From Saccoglossus kowalevskii (taxonomy: Eukaryota; Hemichordata; Enteropneusta; Harrimaniidae), in assembly GCF_000003605.2 (NCBI RefSeq), contig NW_003125914.1, forward strand, positions 24,662-88,661: a stretch of DNA of 64,000 bases. The letters are read 5' to 3'. Positions 10,357 to 23,400 of the stretch are shown here, piece by piece (within the stretch, counting starts at the first letter, position 1; each line of letters opens with the position of its first letter). Position numbers and translations under genes: made by a program. The notes under the pieces are model-generated. The model made no database searches. It saw only the letters and a list, made by a program, of their open reading frames with translations, and was not told the DNA's origin.

Positions 10357-12006
10357 ATGGACATGAAAAACTGGTTGGTCATTGCTGCCTTACTTGTGAT
10401 CTACAAACCAATCAGCATATCAGCAACCTGCCCAACAGAGTGTCGCTGTAATTCCACTATATTTGCAGTTGACTGCTCAAAGTCAAATCTCACTGAAGTC
10501 CCCACTGATATTCCAATCGACACGGAAGTACTGGATTTACACGAAAATTTAATAGAGATTATAGCCAATGATTCGTTTATTGGTTTAGCTAACTTGACTT
10601 TACTGCGATTAGATGACAATAAGATTCACACAGTGGAGCAAAATGCATTCCTAGATTTGGAAAAGTTGGAAGATTTAGATTTATCACAAAATGATCTTAC
10701 CTCGCTATACTATGAGATGTTTGAAGGGTTAGATTCTCTTACTTACCTTAGGCTTTCCAAAAATAACATTAGTTCAATTGAAAATGAAACATTCAACAGT
10801 TGCAACGAAATGATAGAACTTAGATTGGATTATAATCAGTTAACAACCTTTACCATCAAAATGTTCGATGGTTTGGTTAAACTAGAAGAGTTACGTTTGT
10901 CATACAACAAACTTTCCGGAAGTGTAAATGGAAACTCCTTCATTGATTTAAAGAATCTTCAAAAGCTTTATGTAGATTCCAATAAGTTCAGTTCCATCGA
11001 ACCGAGTGCATTCAACGGATTGGAAAAATTGATTGTTTTAGACTTAACGCTAAATGAACTAACACAGCTGACAGATGATTCCTTCGAAGGGCTATTTTCA
11101 TTACAACGTCTAATTCTAAGTAAGAATAGAATAGAGATCATCGACAAAAACACGTTCCTCTCATGCCAGGAGTTGATAAAACTGGATCTGGCGTCAAATC
11201 GAATAAACACGACTGAGCCATTCAAAGGATTGGGAAAACTGGAAGATCTAGACCTCAATAATAACCAATTGAAAGAATTACCAGCAAACTCATTCCAAGG
11301 ATTGAACAAATTAATATCACTCAGACTCAATCGTAATGAAATAAGTATTATTCAGCATGGAGCTTTCAATGACCTGCAAAAAGTGAGAGGTCTGACATTA
11401 TCATTCAATAAGCTGATGTCCATATCTGAGAACATGCTAATCGGACTTGAAGAAGTTGATGTCGCCCATTTTGGGAGTAACCAAATTGATCAAATTAGCA
11501 AAAATGCTTTTCGTGGTTGTTGCTCAAAAGCTACAAATCTCGAACTGTACAATAACATTATTGAAGTAATTGATCCTGAATCTTACTACAACCTGACTGA
11601 ATTAGTAAACATGGATTTTCACGGCAACTTGATCAAAACAATTCCAGGAGAACTGTTCCACGTCTTACCTTCCCTGAGTTACCTCGTGGTTACCAAGAAC
11701 CCTCTCCACTGTGACTGTGACATGATCGAGTTCCGTGCTTGGACTGGATGTCATAACCCAAACCTAGAACATTATTGTAGCACCCCAGAAGAATACAACA
11801 AGAGAGCAATCAACTCGATTCCACTTGACGAGTTCGGCGACATCTGTGAATCAAGTTGCCAGGTTGATTCGGATTCTATATCTACGGTTGTATGGATCTG
11901 GATCGGTGTCGGCACTTTTGTTCTGGGTGTGCTGGTCACTATCATAATAGGAATGTTCGCGCGAAGAAAGCGTACCAAAGGATACGTGAGAAATTACGCA
12001 ACATGA
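10357..12006 (+). CDS. LRR cell-surface protein 2 (LRRNT-16 LRR-LRRCT-TM)
   Basis: Paralogue of the upstream LRR gene with the same length (549 aa) and layout: signal peptide 1-23, LRRNT (CPTECRC), about 16 LRRs, LRRCT from NPLHCDCDM to DICESSC, a TM segment with the WIWIGVGTFVLG stretch, and tail RRKRTKGYVRNYAT. The acceptor TTTTGCAG ends at 10342 and ATG follows in context ACCATGG. Signal peptide, LRRNT and the first LRRs are almost identical to gene 1, while LRRs 10-14 are clearly diverged (for example LNNNQLKELPANSFQG against LSSNRLNELSVDSFKG). The similarity of coding DNA points to recent duplication or gene conversion. No clean AATAAA close to the stop was found. The ligand is unknown. 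Confidence 0.9.
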   Translation: MDMKNWLVIAALLVIYKPISISATCPTECRCNSTIFAVDCSKSNLTEVPTDIPIDTEVLDLHENLIEIIANDSFIGLANLTLLRLDDNKIHTVEQNAFLDLEKLEDLDLSQNDLTSLYYEMFEGLDSLTYLRLSKNNISSIENETFNSCNEMIELRLDYNQLTTFTIKMFDGLVKLEELRLSYNKLSGSVNGNSFIDLKNLQKLYVDSNKFSSIEPSAFNGLEKLIVLDLTLNELTQLTDDSFEGLFSLQRLILSKNRIEIIDKNTFLSCQELIKLDLASNRINTTEPFKGLGKLEDLDLNNNQLKELPANSFQGLNKLISLRLNRNEISIIQHGAFNDLQKVRGLTLSFNKLMSISENMLIGLEEVDVAHFGSNQIDQISKNAFRGCCSKATNLELYNNIIEVIDPESYYNLTELVNMDFHGNLIKTIPGELFHVLPSLSYLVVTKNPLHCDCDMIEFRAWTGCHNPNLEHYCSTPEEYNKRAINSIPLDEFGDICESSCQVDSDSISTVVWIWIGVGTFVLGVLVTIIIGMFARRKRTKGYVRNYAT

Positions 12007-13797
12007 GCTTAGTATTGGCAATATAATATATTAGAAATCATTTCCAATGCATTGCGAGATCTCGCGTGACGGGCAATACAGTATGTGAAAACTTCAATGG
12101 ATTATATTTTATTCTTTGATTCATGTTAATTAATTGTTTTTGTTGCATTTAATTGTAACAAGTAAAATTGTTTATGTAGTAAATTGCGCTATTGTTATTT
12201 CGTTCTTATTTCTAGCGTTGTATCTTGCCACCTGAAGTTTTACTATAATTCTCGAAAATGTTACTACAGCACAGGACAGCGCATAATAACTTTTCGAAAG
12301 AGGTAACTATCTAGTGATATAGCGCCACCAATGACAGTTTAGAGAAATATGCAAAAAAATAGCCTAGCGACTGGTAAATCGTTATTTTTTTACTGAGATG
12401 GTGCATCCAGGATTCACGAATATTCGAAAGTGTCGTCATCAGTTAGTGAAATTGGAATCGCTCGAATTTGACCTTGAAGTTCGTTTACTTATAGCCCAGG
12501 CTTGTTCTCGAGAAAACCTACACAAATACTGTAGCATCTGTAACATCTGGGTTTTTGTATTTCAATTTCCCGGGAGCAGGGGTAGTATGGCAGCTTAGTG
12601 CACACCTACATTCTCCTACATTCCCGGGTCATGGGGTGCATATGACTCGTGCATAAGATAACGATGTTGTCTTTACATCCAAAACACATGATAGAGATCC
12701 AAATAATCACAAAGGCCTGTAATTCGATTATTCTGCTTGAATATGTTTTTTTTGTTATATTTTTCTACAGATTAAATAATGCTTAATGAATTTAAGTTCG
12801 TTTTACTTTCCCAATTATCTGCTCATTTGATTACAGCCGCGTGAGTCCCAGTTTTGATATGTCAATTTCACTACCGTTCTTTCCACTGGTACTACTACAG
12901 AGAATCAGAGCGTTAACAAATTACGACAGGACAAAAATGAATGTTAGCAATCACACCATGAAAATGTTGATCTTCTATCAGATTTATCAACTTTAAATAA
13001 CTGTTTATTTAAAAAAAATGTTTGACAATTTTGGGTGGAATAACATAGAACCGAATGTATCGCTTGATTTGACATGCAATCGTTGCTTGTGACAATATAT
13101 ATCTCCAAATACCCATGTCATAATATTTACTTTTGCGAGTTGCTGTCGATGTGATTACCAAATGCTATTAGTCTTTGTTTGTATCAAATGTAACATGAAA
13201 TCGCAAAACCAAGAGAATAATTTAAGTGGCCGTGTGGGTTATGTACTCAAGTGATATTTGACAGTAATACAACATAGAGACGGGAGCTGGCGTCTCGGTC
13301 ATTTTACATTACCGCAAGCAATAAACTAATCCATAACTTAACAAATATAATTGTATTACCGTCACACGTGACATATGTATAGAATTTCTAAAAAAAACAT
13401 AACATCCTTAATTTTGTCAGACATTGATTTCAGTGGATGTATTACCATCTCATTTACTTGGTAAATTGAGTGATCAATTCACAAATTTGAAACCCACATA
13501 TTCCGTGTTTGAAGACATACAAAGCGGATGAAATCAGGGGGGGGGGGAAGTCTGAAATCAAACTGCGGCTACAGACAAGTTTCTCAGTATAATTATGCCA
13601 GTTTGTGTTAAAGTCCACTGCCAGACAAACAAATATTATTAGCATGTTCATTCACTGAAAAAAATATTTATTAAGAGAATAATAGTTTGATGTTGAGATA
13701 TAAATTTTATTTTTCAAAAAAAAAAAACGTTAAAAGGTACAACATATTAATATCGTAACTAATGATGTAGCATTTCTTTCTATTTTCATGATATCTT
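12007..13797. other. Convergent intergenic region between LRR gene 2 and gene A
   Basis: AT-rich. Includes the 3' UTR of LRR gene 2, with a 24-bp match at 12053 to the terminus of MITE family 2 (GCGAGATCTCGCGTGA), and the minus-strand AATAAA of gene A (TTTATT at 13706-13711). Nothing else recognised. Confidence 0.5.
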
Positions 13798-16700
13798 TTA
13801 TCGTTTTCGCTTCACGTATACGTCTGGCGGCAGCCAACTGATAAAGTGCATCAAGTATATCGATTCCTTGTTGGCCAATTTCCTGTAGTTTCGTGCCATG
13901 AAGGACATTGATGACGAACCATATAGAAACACTTCGGACCCTGTAATAACCAAACATCCACAAGTAAAACGGTAGTGTATGTTTATATGCTATGGTATAT
14001 TCATACTTGTCCAATGATAAAGCAGTATTTATGCTATATTGTAATTCAGAAAAGTTAAGTAACTTACGTATCCATATTTCTTGTTCGAGGAGAGCGGTGT
14101 AATAGTTGTCGAATCGGACTTCGTCGGGAATTTTAACTGGATACGATGCGTCAGTTATGTCGGCTACTGTGACCACATTAGGAATATTAACTTCTTCTAA
14201 AACCGTCGTCATATACTTTACAATTGAAGATACAAATGATAATACATTAGTGTTATACTCTGACGTCATTCATAAAGCTATAATTGAGATATATTTGATG
14301 GTCTGAATATGCTCGAAATTAAATACGTCACGAATTTGTCACTATAATCGATGAAGTGTTATGAATTATCCCATGTTGCAACTTGAATATATGACGATAT
14401 GTTCACAGTAAATATAGATGGCATGTGTTCTCACTACATGTATGCCGATGAATTTGTTCACATTCTGCGAAGTTTATTGCCATCGAAAATTTTCTGGAAA
14501 ATCAATATATTTACAGTTTCAGTAACACAGCCGGTATAATGGGAAGACGAATACCGTCGAGATTTGGAAAATGTTAATTTTTGAAGTTTGTTTATGTAGT
14601 TCACATAACTACTGATGATGGCTGCAAACAACTATAACTTTACATGAAACATGTCTTCGTACTATACATAATCTATAAGTGATTTAGATACTGATATAAT
14701 TCAATAAGATATATGCTAGAAACGTTTGGAAAGAGTAGATGACAACTATTGCGCAAAGAGTACAGTTATGAAAAAAAATAGCTCTTTTTATTTCTTGGCA
14801 CTGAACCTTTTTGCTTTCTAATGTTTTATTTTTCTGAAACGCATTTTCTGGTATCAGATGTTTTAAGTGTAGTTTGTACGCTCAAAATCAGAATGCTACT
14901 AAGCCTTTAAATTTTACAAATAACAAACATTAATCAATTTTTGATAAGCAGCCATATTCATATCTGAATATCTATCAACATGTTATATCCTATATGCCAT
15001 CTACATCATCTATTATCACCTCATCTGGAAAGCTCGGTAACGCATGCGCACATCGCATCCTCAAAACCAAAACATAGCCTAATGAAATTTGTATACGTCC
15101 TCAAGCCCAAAACATATTGTAATGACATTTGTACACGTGTTGTATACGTCATATGTCGAACACGACACGGATTGACCAATGTGGTTTTTAATACGTCTCA
15201 CACACTAAAATGGCCGTTATTACCCAAACAATCTATCATTAGTGTATATGCAGACTGGTCAAGCGAAGTAGTGTAATAGACAGAATAAAATAAAATATAT
15301 ACATACCTTACTAAATGGGGGAAACGATACATACAGACACGACACGTTTCTCGCTACCATAAATTTTTTAACATCACCGGCAAGAACAGCAGCTGTTTTG
15401 GCTACGTTCTCGATTGTCGAGCTATTTCGGTAGTGCCTGTGAATGAATATGACATCTTCATTGCAGAAAAGTATTATTACAAATTAAAGTAGGGACACGT
15501 CGATCTAGTGGCAATGAGACATAGCGGAGCTACTTATTTGTGAAATGGTGTTGAAGACGAGGATGTGTACTGTACTCGCATTTCGTTTGTTTCCAGTGTT
15601 TACTCTTATTTGTAGCAAAAGTAAAACTGTATGATTGTTATTAGTAAATAACAAAATACAGCTCTACTATGTATCATTATTATCTCATAGGGCCGAAGAT
15701 CGACAAAATGGAACCACACTCTGCGTGCACCAAAATTTGTATTTCAATTATTCAATTCCAGTGATAATGTTTTTTTGTTATGATATGCATAACTATTAGT
15801 AATTCGTCGACAGCTGTGTAAATTAGCACTACAAAATATAAAAAAAAACGTTGATGCATACCACGTTGTTCATATTATTGAAACACAAACACATAGGAAT
15901 ATATTATCATGAACAAACTGACATTAAATAGAAATCGTGTTTCGAAAGGCGAAGGACTCAATAATAATATTAGGTTACTAAGTCATGGTTTACACAAATC
16001 AAGTGACAGTAATCACTTTGCAAGGTTATTTAGTTTAGTGTAGTAGATTTCTGTCTCATATCACTAGTTACCAATAATGACGGAAATGGCCCTTGACATA
16101 TGTGTCTTATCATGAATTTATCAGCAATTTCGCATTAAAATCATGAAGAGGTCCTGAATTTCGTGTGATATCAATGTAATCGTACGAGGGTGAAACAATA
16201 ACGTCCCACTCCACGTAATTCAAACTTGTACATTAAAATATATTACTCTGTTGTAGAGGTTGTGTCGGAAAATCCAGTAGCCATATGGTACACGGACAAC
16301 CCGACAACAAATTTATTTCATTAAATATATAAACTAATCTTGTGAGTTGGAGCCCAAATACAATAATTCCGAAATCTATTTTTAATCAAAATATAGTATT
16401 TTAATAAAAAAAAACATTTTAGATTACGTCAGAGAGACATTTTTTTTATTATGATGAGAGAGAACACTGCGATATCGCTTTCTAAAATTGGTTGACGGGT
16501 ATTGGTATTGGACAACAAATATGTGGGGAACATATCTTTATGAATAGTTTTGTACATTTTACACGCCAAAATACATTTTTAAAATGTCAATATTCACACG
16601 AGAGACGAGCGTAAATGTATGTGCACGACGTTTCGAAATATTAATATGATACTACATATATCACGTATTTTTATAACGATTGGTGGTCAATATTCGTAAT

Positions 16701-18296
16701 ACTGGCAGGCTGACATACAAGGAAACCGAGATAGTTTATGTCCAAATTCATACAAGACAATATAATCTGGAATTCGCTCATTTCAAGACAGAAAGTTTTT
16801 TTATCAAATTTACACGAACTTGTTTTAACTTAAAGGTAACATCACAAAGAAATTGGCTACTACGCGACATAACTATATGATTAAAGCCGAGATACAAGAT
16901 TTATTCTAATACATTTGATCAAAATTTATGATAGCAAAAAGTTCGATCAGGAGCAAGAGGTTTCGTTATTTAATTTTGGCTTCCGGATATCTCTTTCCAA
17001 CAATCGCCACTCTAGATGCTTCTAAAATAGTAACGCGATGCAATGACTGCCCCAGGTCTTGATGATCGAAACTGACTGTTAATGTTCATGGACAGGTGAT
17101 CACAGACATGAAATACGCACGTTACTTACGTTTCCCCCGACTTGTTCCTCCAATGCATTGCAATGTAAGGGTCGCCATTGCAGATACTGTGGGAGACCAG
17201 ATCGGCTAGATGTCTCATTTGAGGGGTTCTTACCAGGTGTCTCTCAACAAGACTGATGACGTCCCTCGGAGCGCGTATTCTCGTCATTCGCTCAGGTTCA
17301 AAGAGCGCCAAACAACGTACGTGTCTAGCAGTTTGGTTACGTTCTTCCACTGCTTCGGGAGTTTGTGGAATCGCCTCAATACCAGGAAGTGTTATACCAT
17401 ATCGAGATGAGAATCTAGAAGTTCGTAGCCTGTATTGTTTAATGAAGTCATCTTTTGACAATTTCGGTGTTTCCTTCGGATAATTCATTATAATTGTATC
17501 AACCGTACTATTACATTTAAAGCGAAACTCTTCCACTGAAATAATTGGCACCACTTCTTTTATTTTATCAGCATCAAAGGTAGTATTGAGAAATTTTGTT
17601 TGACGCGCGTATTCTTTACCAGACGACCCGTGACTTACGAACCACATCTCCACCACAGTTCTGTTTTCCATGATAGCGTACTTAATAAGTCCCTTGAAAG
17701 CATCGTATTGACAGTTTGGGCCATTTGGGTCGTCGTGAATGGCAATTACCCAACGTTGTCGTGAGTCTAACATCTCTGGCATTGAATCCTACAGAAATAG
17801 AAAAGTGTGCATTACAAAAAAACCTTATTTGCAAATGGCCACCCAAATCTCACTGGCAGCGAGAGAGCCACGAGACTTGTGATTAACCATCGGATAATGG
17901 TTACGCAAATAGTGGGCACGATAATGATAGGAATAGAACACGTTTTGAAGGGCAAAATTAAATCTCGTCTCTCTCGATTACCTCATGGATGGTTGAACTT
18001 TCAGATGAGTGGTTTGCTTTCAATTTGATAGGCTGCGTCATCTTGGTGGTCATTGCTGCAGTGGTGATATGATGATCTTGGTAAGCATCTTCTTCCACGG
18101 AGTTTTCAGGAACTTCACGTAACGTTTCAAGTGTAGTATCGATTCCTTTTGCTAGCATATTCGATGGTCCAGTCCTTCGCTGCTGTGGTTTGGGCGACAG
18201 CAGCTGGGGTTTTGAGATGTCGTACATAACCTTGTAAAATAGACAGAATAACACTGGCACCACACACAAGACGTATCTATTCACCCACTGTAGCAT
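13798..18296 (-). CDS. Gene A: O-fucosyltransferase-like type II glycosyltransferase (most divergent copy)
   Basis: Exons, minus strand: 18296-17982, 17788-17130, 15436-15307, 14215-14068, 13940-13798; they join in frame to 464 aa and TAA. Exon 1 starts MLQWVNRYVLCVVPVLFCLF, a signal anchor, followed by a hydrophilic stem. Exon 2 carries NGPNCQYDAFKGL (POFUT1 has GRFGNQADHFLG at the equivalent place) and ends with HWRNKSGE at residues 317-324, matching the HxR-type substrate motif region of O-fucosyltransferases. Exon 5 gives EVFLYGSSSMSFMARNYR, equivalent to SSWSxFAxR in the other copies. It lacks the CGxxxxxC loop in exon 3 and the Cys of the EIC motif in exon 4 (EIWIR here), both present in B-E. 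The donor of exon 1 is GTAATC; the acceptor of exon 4 (TGTAAAG at 14216) is weak. Introns show no recognisable elements. The function is inferred from motif layout only. Confidence 0.75.
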
Positions 18297-20476
18297 ACTT
18301 TAGAAAGGTATATAAAATAAATTAAAAATATATAGTATGACTAAAACTTATTATAAGCACAGTGATTTAGCAATGATGCTTTTGTCAATGGCTTCTGATG
18401 ATGCCTTTGTCTTGCTTTATGTGCGTGTAATTAAAATATATGTTTTTTTCTTCAAAATTTACGACGGCATTTCGTAAACTTTCAATGCCCGGATATCTAC
18501 ATACAACGTCTGTAACATGTTCGGAGTCAAGCAAGCGGGAAGTCAAAAACTCGGCATTTCGTTATGGAAAATGTTATCTATATGAGTACTATGACAGACA
18601 GATCACGAAGTCGGGATGTCGGATGATTGAATTACGGTTCCGAACTGAAATGCAAAGTCTTCGATGAACGTAGTACAAGGCGAACCTGGTGTTTATAGAA
18701 AGTGTATTGACTGAATAAAGTCAGACGGATAGATCAGATACGTTATTTTAAATACCAAGACAACTTACCTCAAATATTTAGTTAAAATATGGTCCGAGTT
18801 ATGAACCACAGCTAGTATAGACAATATTTCCGTTATCCGGTATGGTCACGTGATATCTAATCCATTTCTGTATAACAGCGGGGTTTCAATTATGAAAAAT
18901 ATATTGGATGGGATTGCTATATGATCTTTGCATACAATAGGCGTAATCGTGACACTGTTATTTTGGAAACTTTTAATATTTATTATTGACAGCAATTTTT
19001 AAGATGTGTTTTTACGTTATACTGTAGTTCAAAATATAACAGACTAAAATAGTCACTGATTGAAATAGTCATTCGAACAAAAAAAGGGTCTTAAACATTC
19101 AATATTATATTGTTTCAATATAACACAACTGCTGCGATATTGTTTTAGTCATTAATGGAGTTGCGCCCTCTATGTTATCGTATATTTCTGTCTGGGCTAC
19201 ATGAATGACGTCGCTGGAAGTAATAGGAAAAAAATAACGTCATTTAAACGAATTCGGGCGGGAATTTAGGTCTTGCATATAGATAAATGATAAGCAAATA
19301 TTATTACTGATATTTATACCCTGAAGTTATACCTTTTTGGACAGGAAATAGGAATCATATTTATAACACGACAATCATGAAAAATAACTCATTTCAATGG
19401 CACGCCCCAATAGGTAATTTGTACGCAGTGTCCCCGGGTAAATATCACGCGTTCGATGTGGTACACACGACGGCGGACGTTAATGTTTATTTGGGGGGGG
19501 GGGAAATAAGTCCACTTGTCTCTCTGAGAGGAAGATTATGTTAAATCAAAGCTAATTTCAGTTAAAGTAATCCGTAATCGCTGATTGACTCCTCACGTTT
19601 CACAAAAACCGGGAAAGTGTTCGAGGTTCTTCGTGTCTTCCTATGCAAAGGGGTTTTCACACACAAACGACAAGCACGGTTGAATTTTATTAGCGGATGG
19701 CTTAACGAAAATTTTGTTATTTTTACCCCAGATTTGTAGGAAACGGATTTGTAGTTTTTCAACTTGTCTCTTTATTTATATTTTAAGACGTATTCAAAAT
19801 GGCTGTCCGCGTATAGTAAATAATCGCATTTATATTATTATTATTATTATCATCTGCTCGCTAGCTGTGGATATCACGTTTGATATGTGTGTAACCTCAC
19901 ACGAATTATTAGGAAATAGAACCAATTAGCAAAAAATGAATATACCCAATATTGTGTCATGGAAAATAACATATTTATTTATAACTCAAAGTACGCGTCA
20001 AAACAAATTATATAACGTTTAAAATTCATGATTTTTAGCAGACATGTATGTGACCGTGACATTGACAAAACCTAGTGCCTCTAACGACAAAACACTTTTG
20101 TGACGTAAATAGATGACAAGATGGCCGACCACAATGTCGATAATTATTCGTGTATCACCAACCAATGAAATTTACCGCATTCTGGACGGATGCATAACAA
20201 AGGCAGTCGCCGTTTTGAACTACATTAATTGATATCTTTGGTACAATTTTAGGTGAGCCATATACGCATATCAATATACACTGTCTTCCCATCATTGGTC
20301 GATTACCGCCTTCACATGACACGAGTCGTGGAAATCTTCTCAATCTCTTTAAATACTGTTTTCACTGACGGAGTCAAATTGTTTATGTTTTTCCCAACGA
20401 ACCAAATTAGAAATTTACGCCCGAGAAGAGATTCAGCAAATGCTAATCTGTCCTTTATTTTTAGCATTTAATGCGT
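18297..20476. other. Intergenic region between gene B (3') and gene A (5')
   Basis: Holds the presumed promoter of gene A and the poly(A) signal of gene B (TTTATT, 20454-20459, minus-strand AATAAA, 18 bp past the stop). There is a G-run at 19494-19503 and a short TTA tract near 19832. No coding sequence supported. Confidence 0.5.
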
Positions 20477-23400
20477 TCATTTAAGCGACACGCCATCTGC
20501 CTTCCATGTGACAAATTCCTCTAATTGTATAACCTCTTGGTCAGTATGAATTCCATAACGAACAGCAGACACAGACCAAGACGAGTGTTGTGTTGCCAGG
20601 AACACCTTAGCTCCTGTGAATAAATAACATATAAACGTTAAAATAATACTCCTCACATATTATAATAATACTTTCTCAGTTAGTTTTCAACATACTTCAT
20701 TCAAGCCTATGTATAAGTCACATTTAGTGACCCTATAACTGATTGCACTGTCATAACGTCACCGACATAATATGTTAATCACTTACTAGAACAAATTTCT
20801 TGCTCCAAGATAGAAACCATATATCCATCATCATGGACCTTGACTATGTCTGGATAATTCTTGTCTGAAATGTCAGATAGGGTTTTCACTCTTGAAATAC
20901 CGGCCTTTCTCAAAATGGCCACCATCCTCTGAAAAACAACAACAATCAATTGCTGGTAGCTTCAATTGATTTGTAATCTAGTGACGTCAATATATAATCA
21001 AGCTGATTTTTGCGACAATCAATACAGATAGATCAGTAATCATGGTCATTAGGAACAGTATAATGTTGACATATGTTGTTATCCATAGTTTGAGCCTGTA
21101 TATATGACGATGCGCGACTATTTATTGGTTTATACCTGAAACTTTCAGAAATAATCATATGTATTTATTAGTCTTCACAAAATACGCAGATGATATTTGA
21201 TAGCGGTCAAGTGATACATATTCCGCCCAACAGACTGGTTTGGCCACATAAATGCCAGAAAGTTGATGGATGACAACACCATTATGTAAAAACGGATGGA
21301 ATTTATATGATTCTGACTGAAGAAAAACTGATTGATAGATTGTTGGAAGGGAACTTTGAAGATTTCTATCTTACCCGAGCAAATGGCGGCATTGCTACAT
21401 AAATACAACTAATACTACGGTTTTCCATAAAATTGCGTATATCTATGGCCAGACTTTGTGCCGTGAGATTGACAGCATCTATTCTGTCTATGTTGTCACA
21501 GGGTTTATTATCACGTCCACATCTAGAAAAAAACAAACTTACGTTTGTATATTATTTACATAAACTATGTACTACGATGAACATAAAAGTATATAAGATG
21601 TTCTGTAACACGACGTTTATTTTTGATTTTTTTTAGATTATTAAAGCGGGAGGGTCGTCACCTGCGCACGCGCGGGAGTTGAGTCCCAAGCGAAGATAAC
21701 AACCACGTTGTTTGTAAACAATGACACGATATGGCCATCTGATGCATGCGCAGGTGACGACTCCCCTGTTTTAAGTATTTTGTACGCAGCTACATTCCGA
21801 GTTTTGAACTAAGTGAATTTGAATTAGATGGTCCGCAAAAGAAACACTAGAGAGTTTCAGGTTTATTATATTGTGATGATAGGTTATACTTAAGAAGGAC
21901 TCTGTGAAGCAAAGTGGTAATAACTATAATTGGTTCGAATGATATTTCAAAGGGAAAGAAACTGCTCCTGATCGAATTCCATTATTTACCGTGTGTAATT
22001 TGTTACTTAAGTATTATAATTTCTTTTACTATTTTCAATGCATTCAGCGCGTTTAAAAAAAAAACCGGGTCATGCCTATGAGTACTTTTATGTAGTTTTC
22101 TCAAGAATTAAACTGTTGCCTTGTTTATTTGTTTAGAACTTTTCCTCGTCAACTAGAAACACGTTTGTTCAATTACAACACGACCCGAAATTTAAACCTT
22201 GCATCTTCAAAACAAACAATTGCTGGTGTCATCCTTTTTGCATTGTGTTACTTAACAACACATAGTGAAAAAAACACACATCTACTATGGATGGTAAAAT
22301 TGGGATAAGTTTCTTTTTCATATTTGAATAATTAAATCAATCACATTTAAATCATGACAATAAAAACAAAAACAATGGGGTAATCATGAAGTGGTAGGTT
22401 TTAATTATATAAGGGGTGTCTGTATTCCTACGGAAACAGATGGTTCCGATTTATGTTAAGAATTGACTGGTGGAATGTAAAATTGGCGTAACATATCCAG
22501 CTACGAACAGGAATTTAACACCCATACCACACTGTATGTAGTGATGCAGTGGTGCAACAAGTCAGATGTCCACATATAATATAATAACTGAACGAAGATG
22601 AGCCATGCAGTTGAATATGTGTAAATAATTGTAGCAGTGATGTATGTAATAATATCATAATCCTAATACGATTCCTGCCAAAGTATATGTGTTGCATTGT
22701 TCTGGCAAATTGTGGTGGCATGGTCTCCTAGTTGACTTACTTAAATAATTATAGTAATATAAACTAAATATATAGTATACAATAAAAGTACAGTGTAATT
22801 ACAAAAATGTACAAGTTTCTTCTGCTTGCAAGCTTGCATCACTTTCGATTCTATGTCTCAGTAATTGCATTTCATTACATGTACGTGATACCTAGTTTCA
22901 GCCGAATTTGAATTTTTACGTATTTTTGGTTACTTCTGCGTGGGTTTCATGTAAATCTTCTTTATTGCGCGAGAAATCAAACTTTAAATAATATTTTTTT
23001 TTATCAATTTGTACACAGCGTCGCATACAAATTTAAAGTAAAACATGAAAAATACTTCTCAACGCTTTACATTTTCTTCCACGCCGCCATGTGTTCAATT
23101 CCCAATAGTCGAGGTTTTTTGTTTGCTTTGTCGTTTAGATATTCTCATCCTCATATCCTCATGTAATTGATAACCATTTCGAGCTTCGAGGTAATAAGTA
23201 GCAAACCACCATTTTCATGATAGATAAAAGATCGTTTGTGATTGGCTGACATGCGTACATTAAAGACCGAACCGAGTTTATATATTCACTGACATCCTGT
23301 AACATTGAATTAATTAAAAACTTACATTTCCCCTGATCTATTTCTCCAATGCAGTGCCACAAATGGATCACCATCACAAATTTTCTTTTCTACATCATCA

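Noticed and set aside
13730-14269. 179-codon continuous open frame on the minus strand
   Set aside because: It reads through an intron of gene A. Splicing at 14068/13940 gives a last exon in another frame that matches the family ending (SEVFLYGSSSMSFMARNYR).
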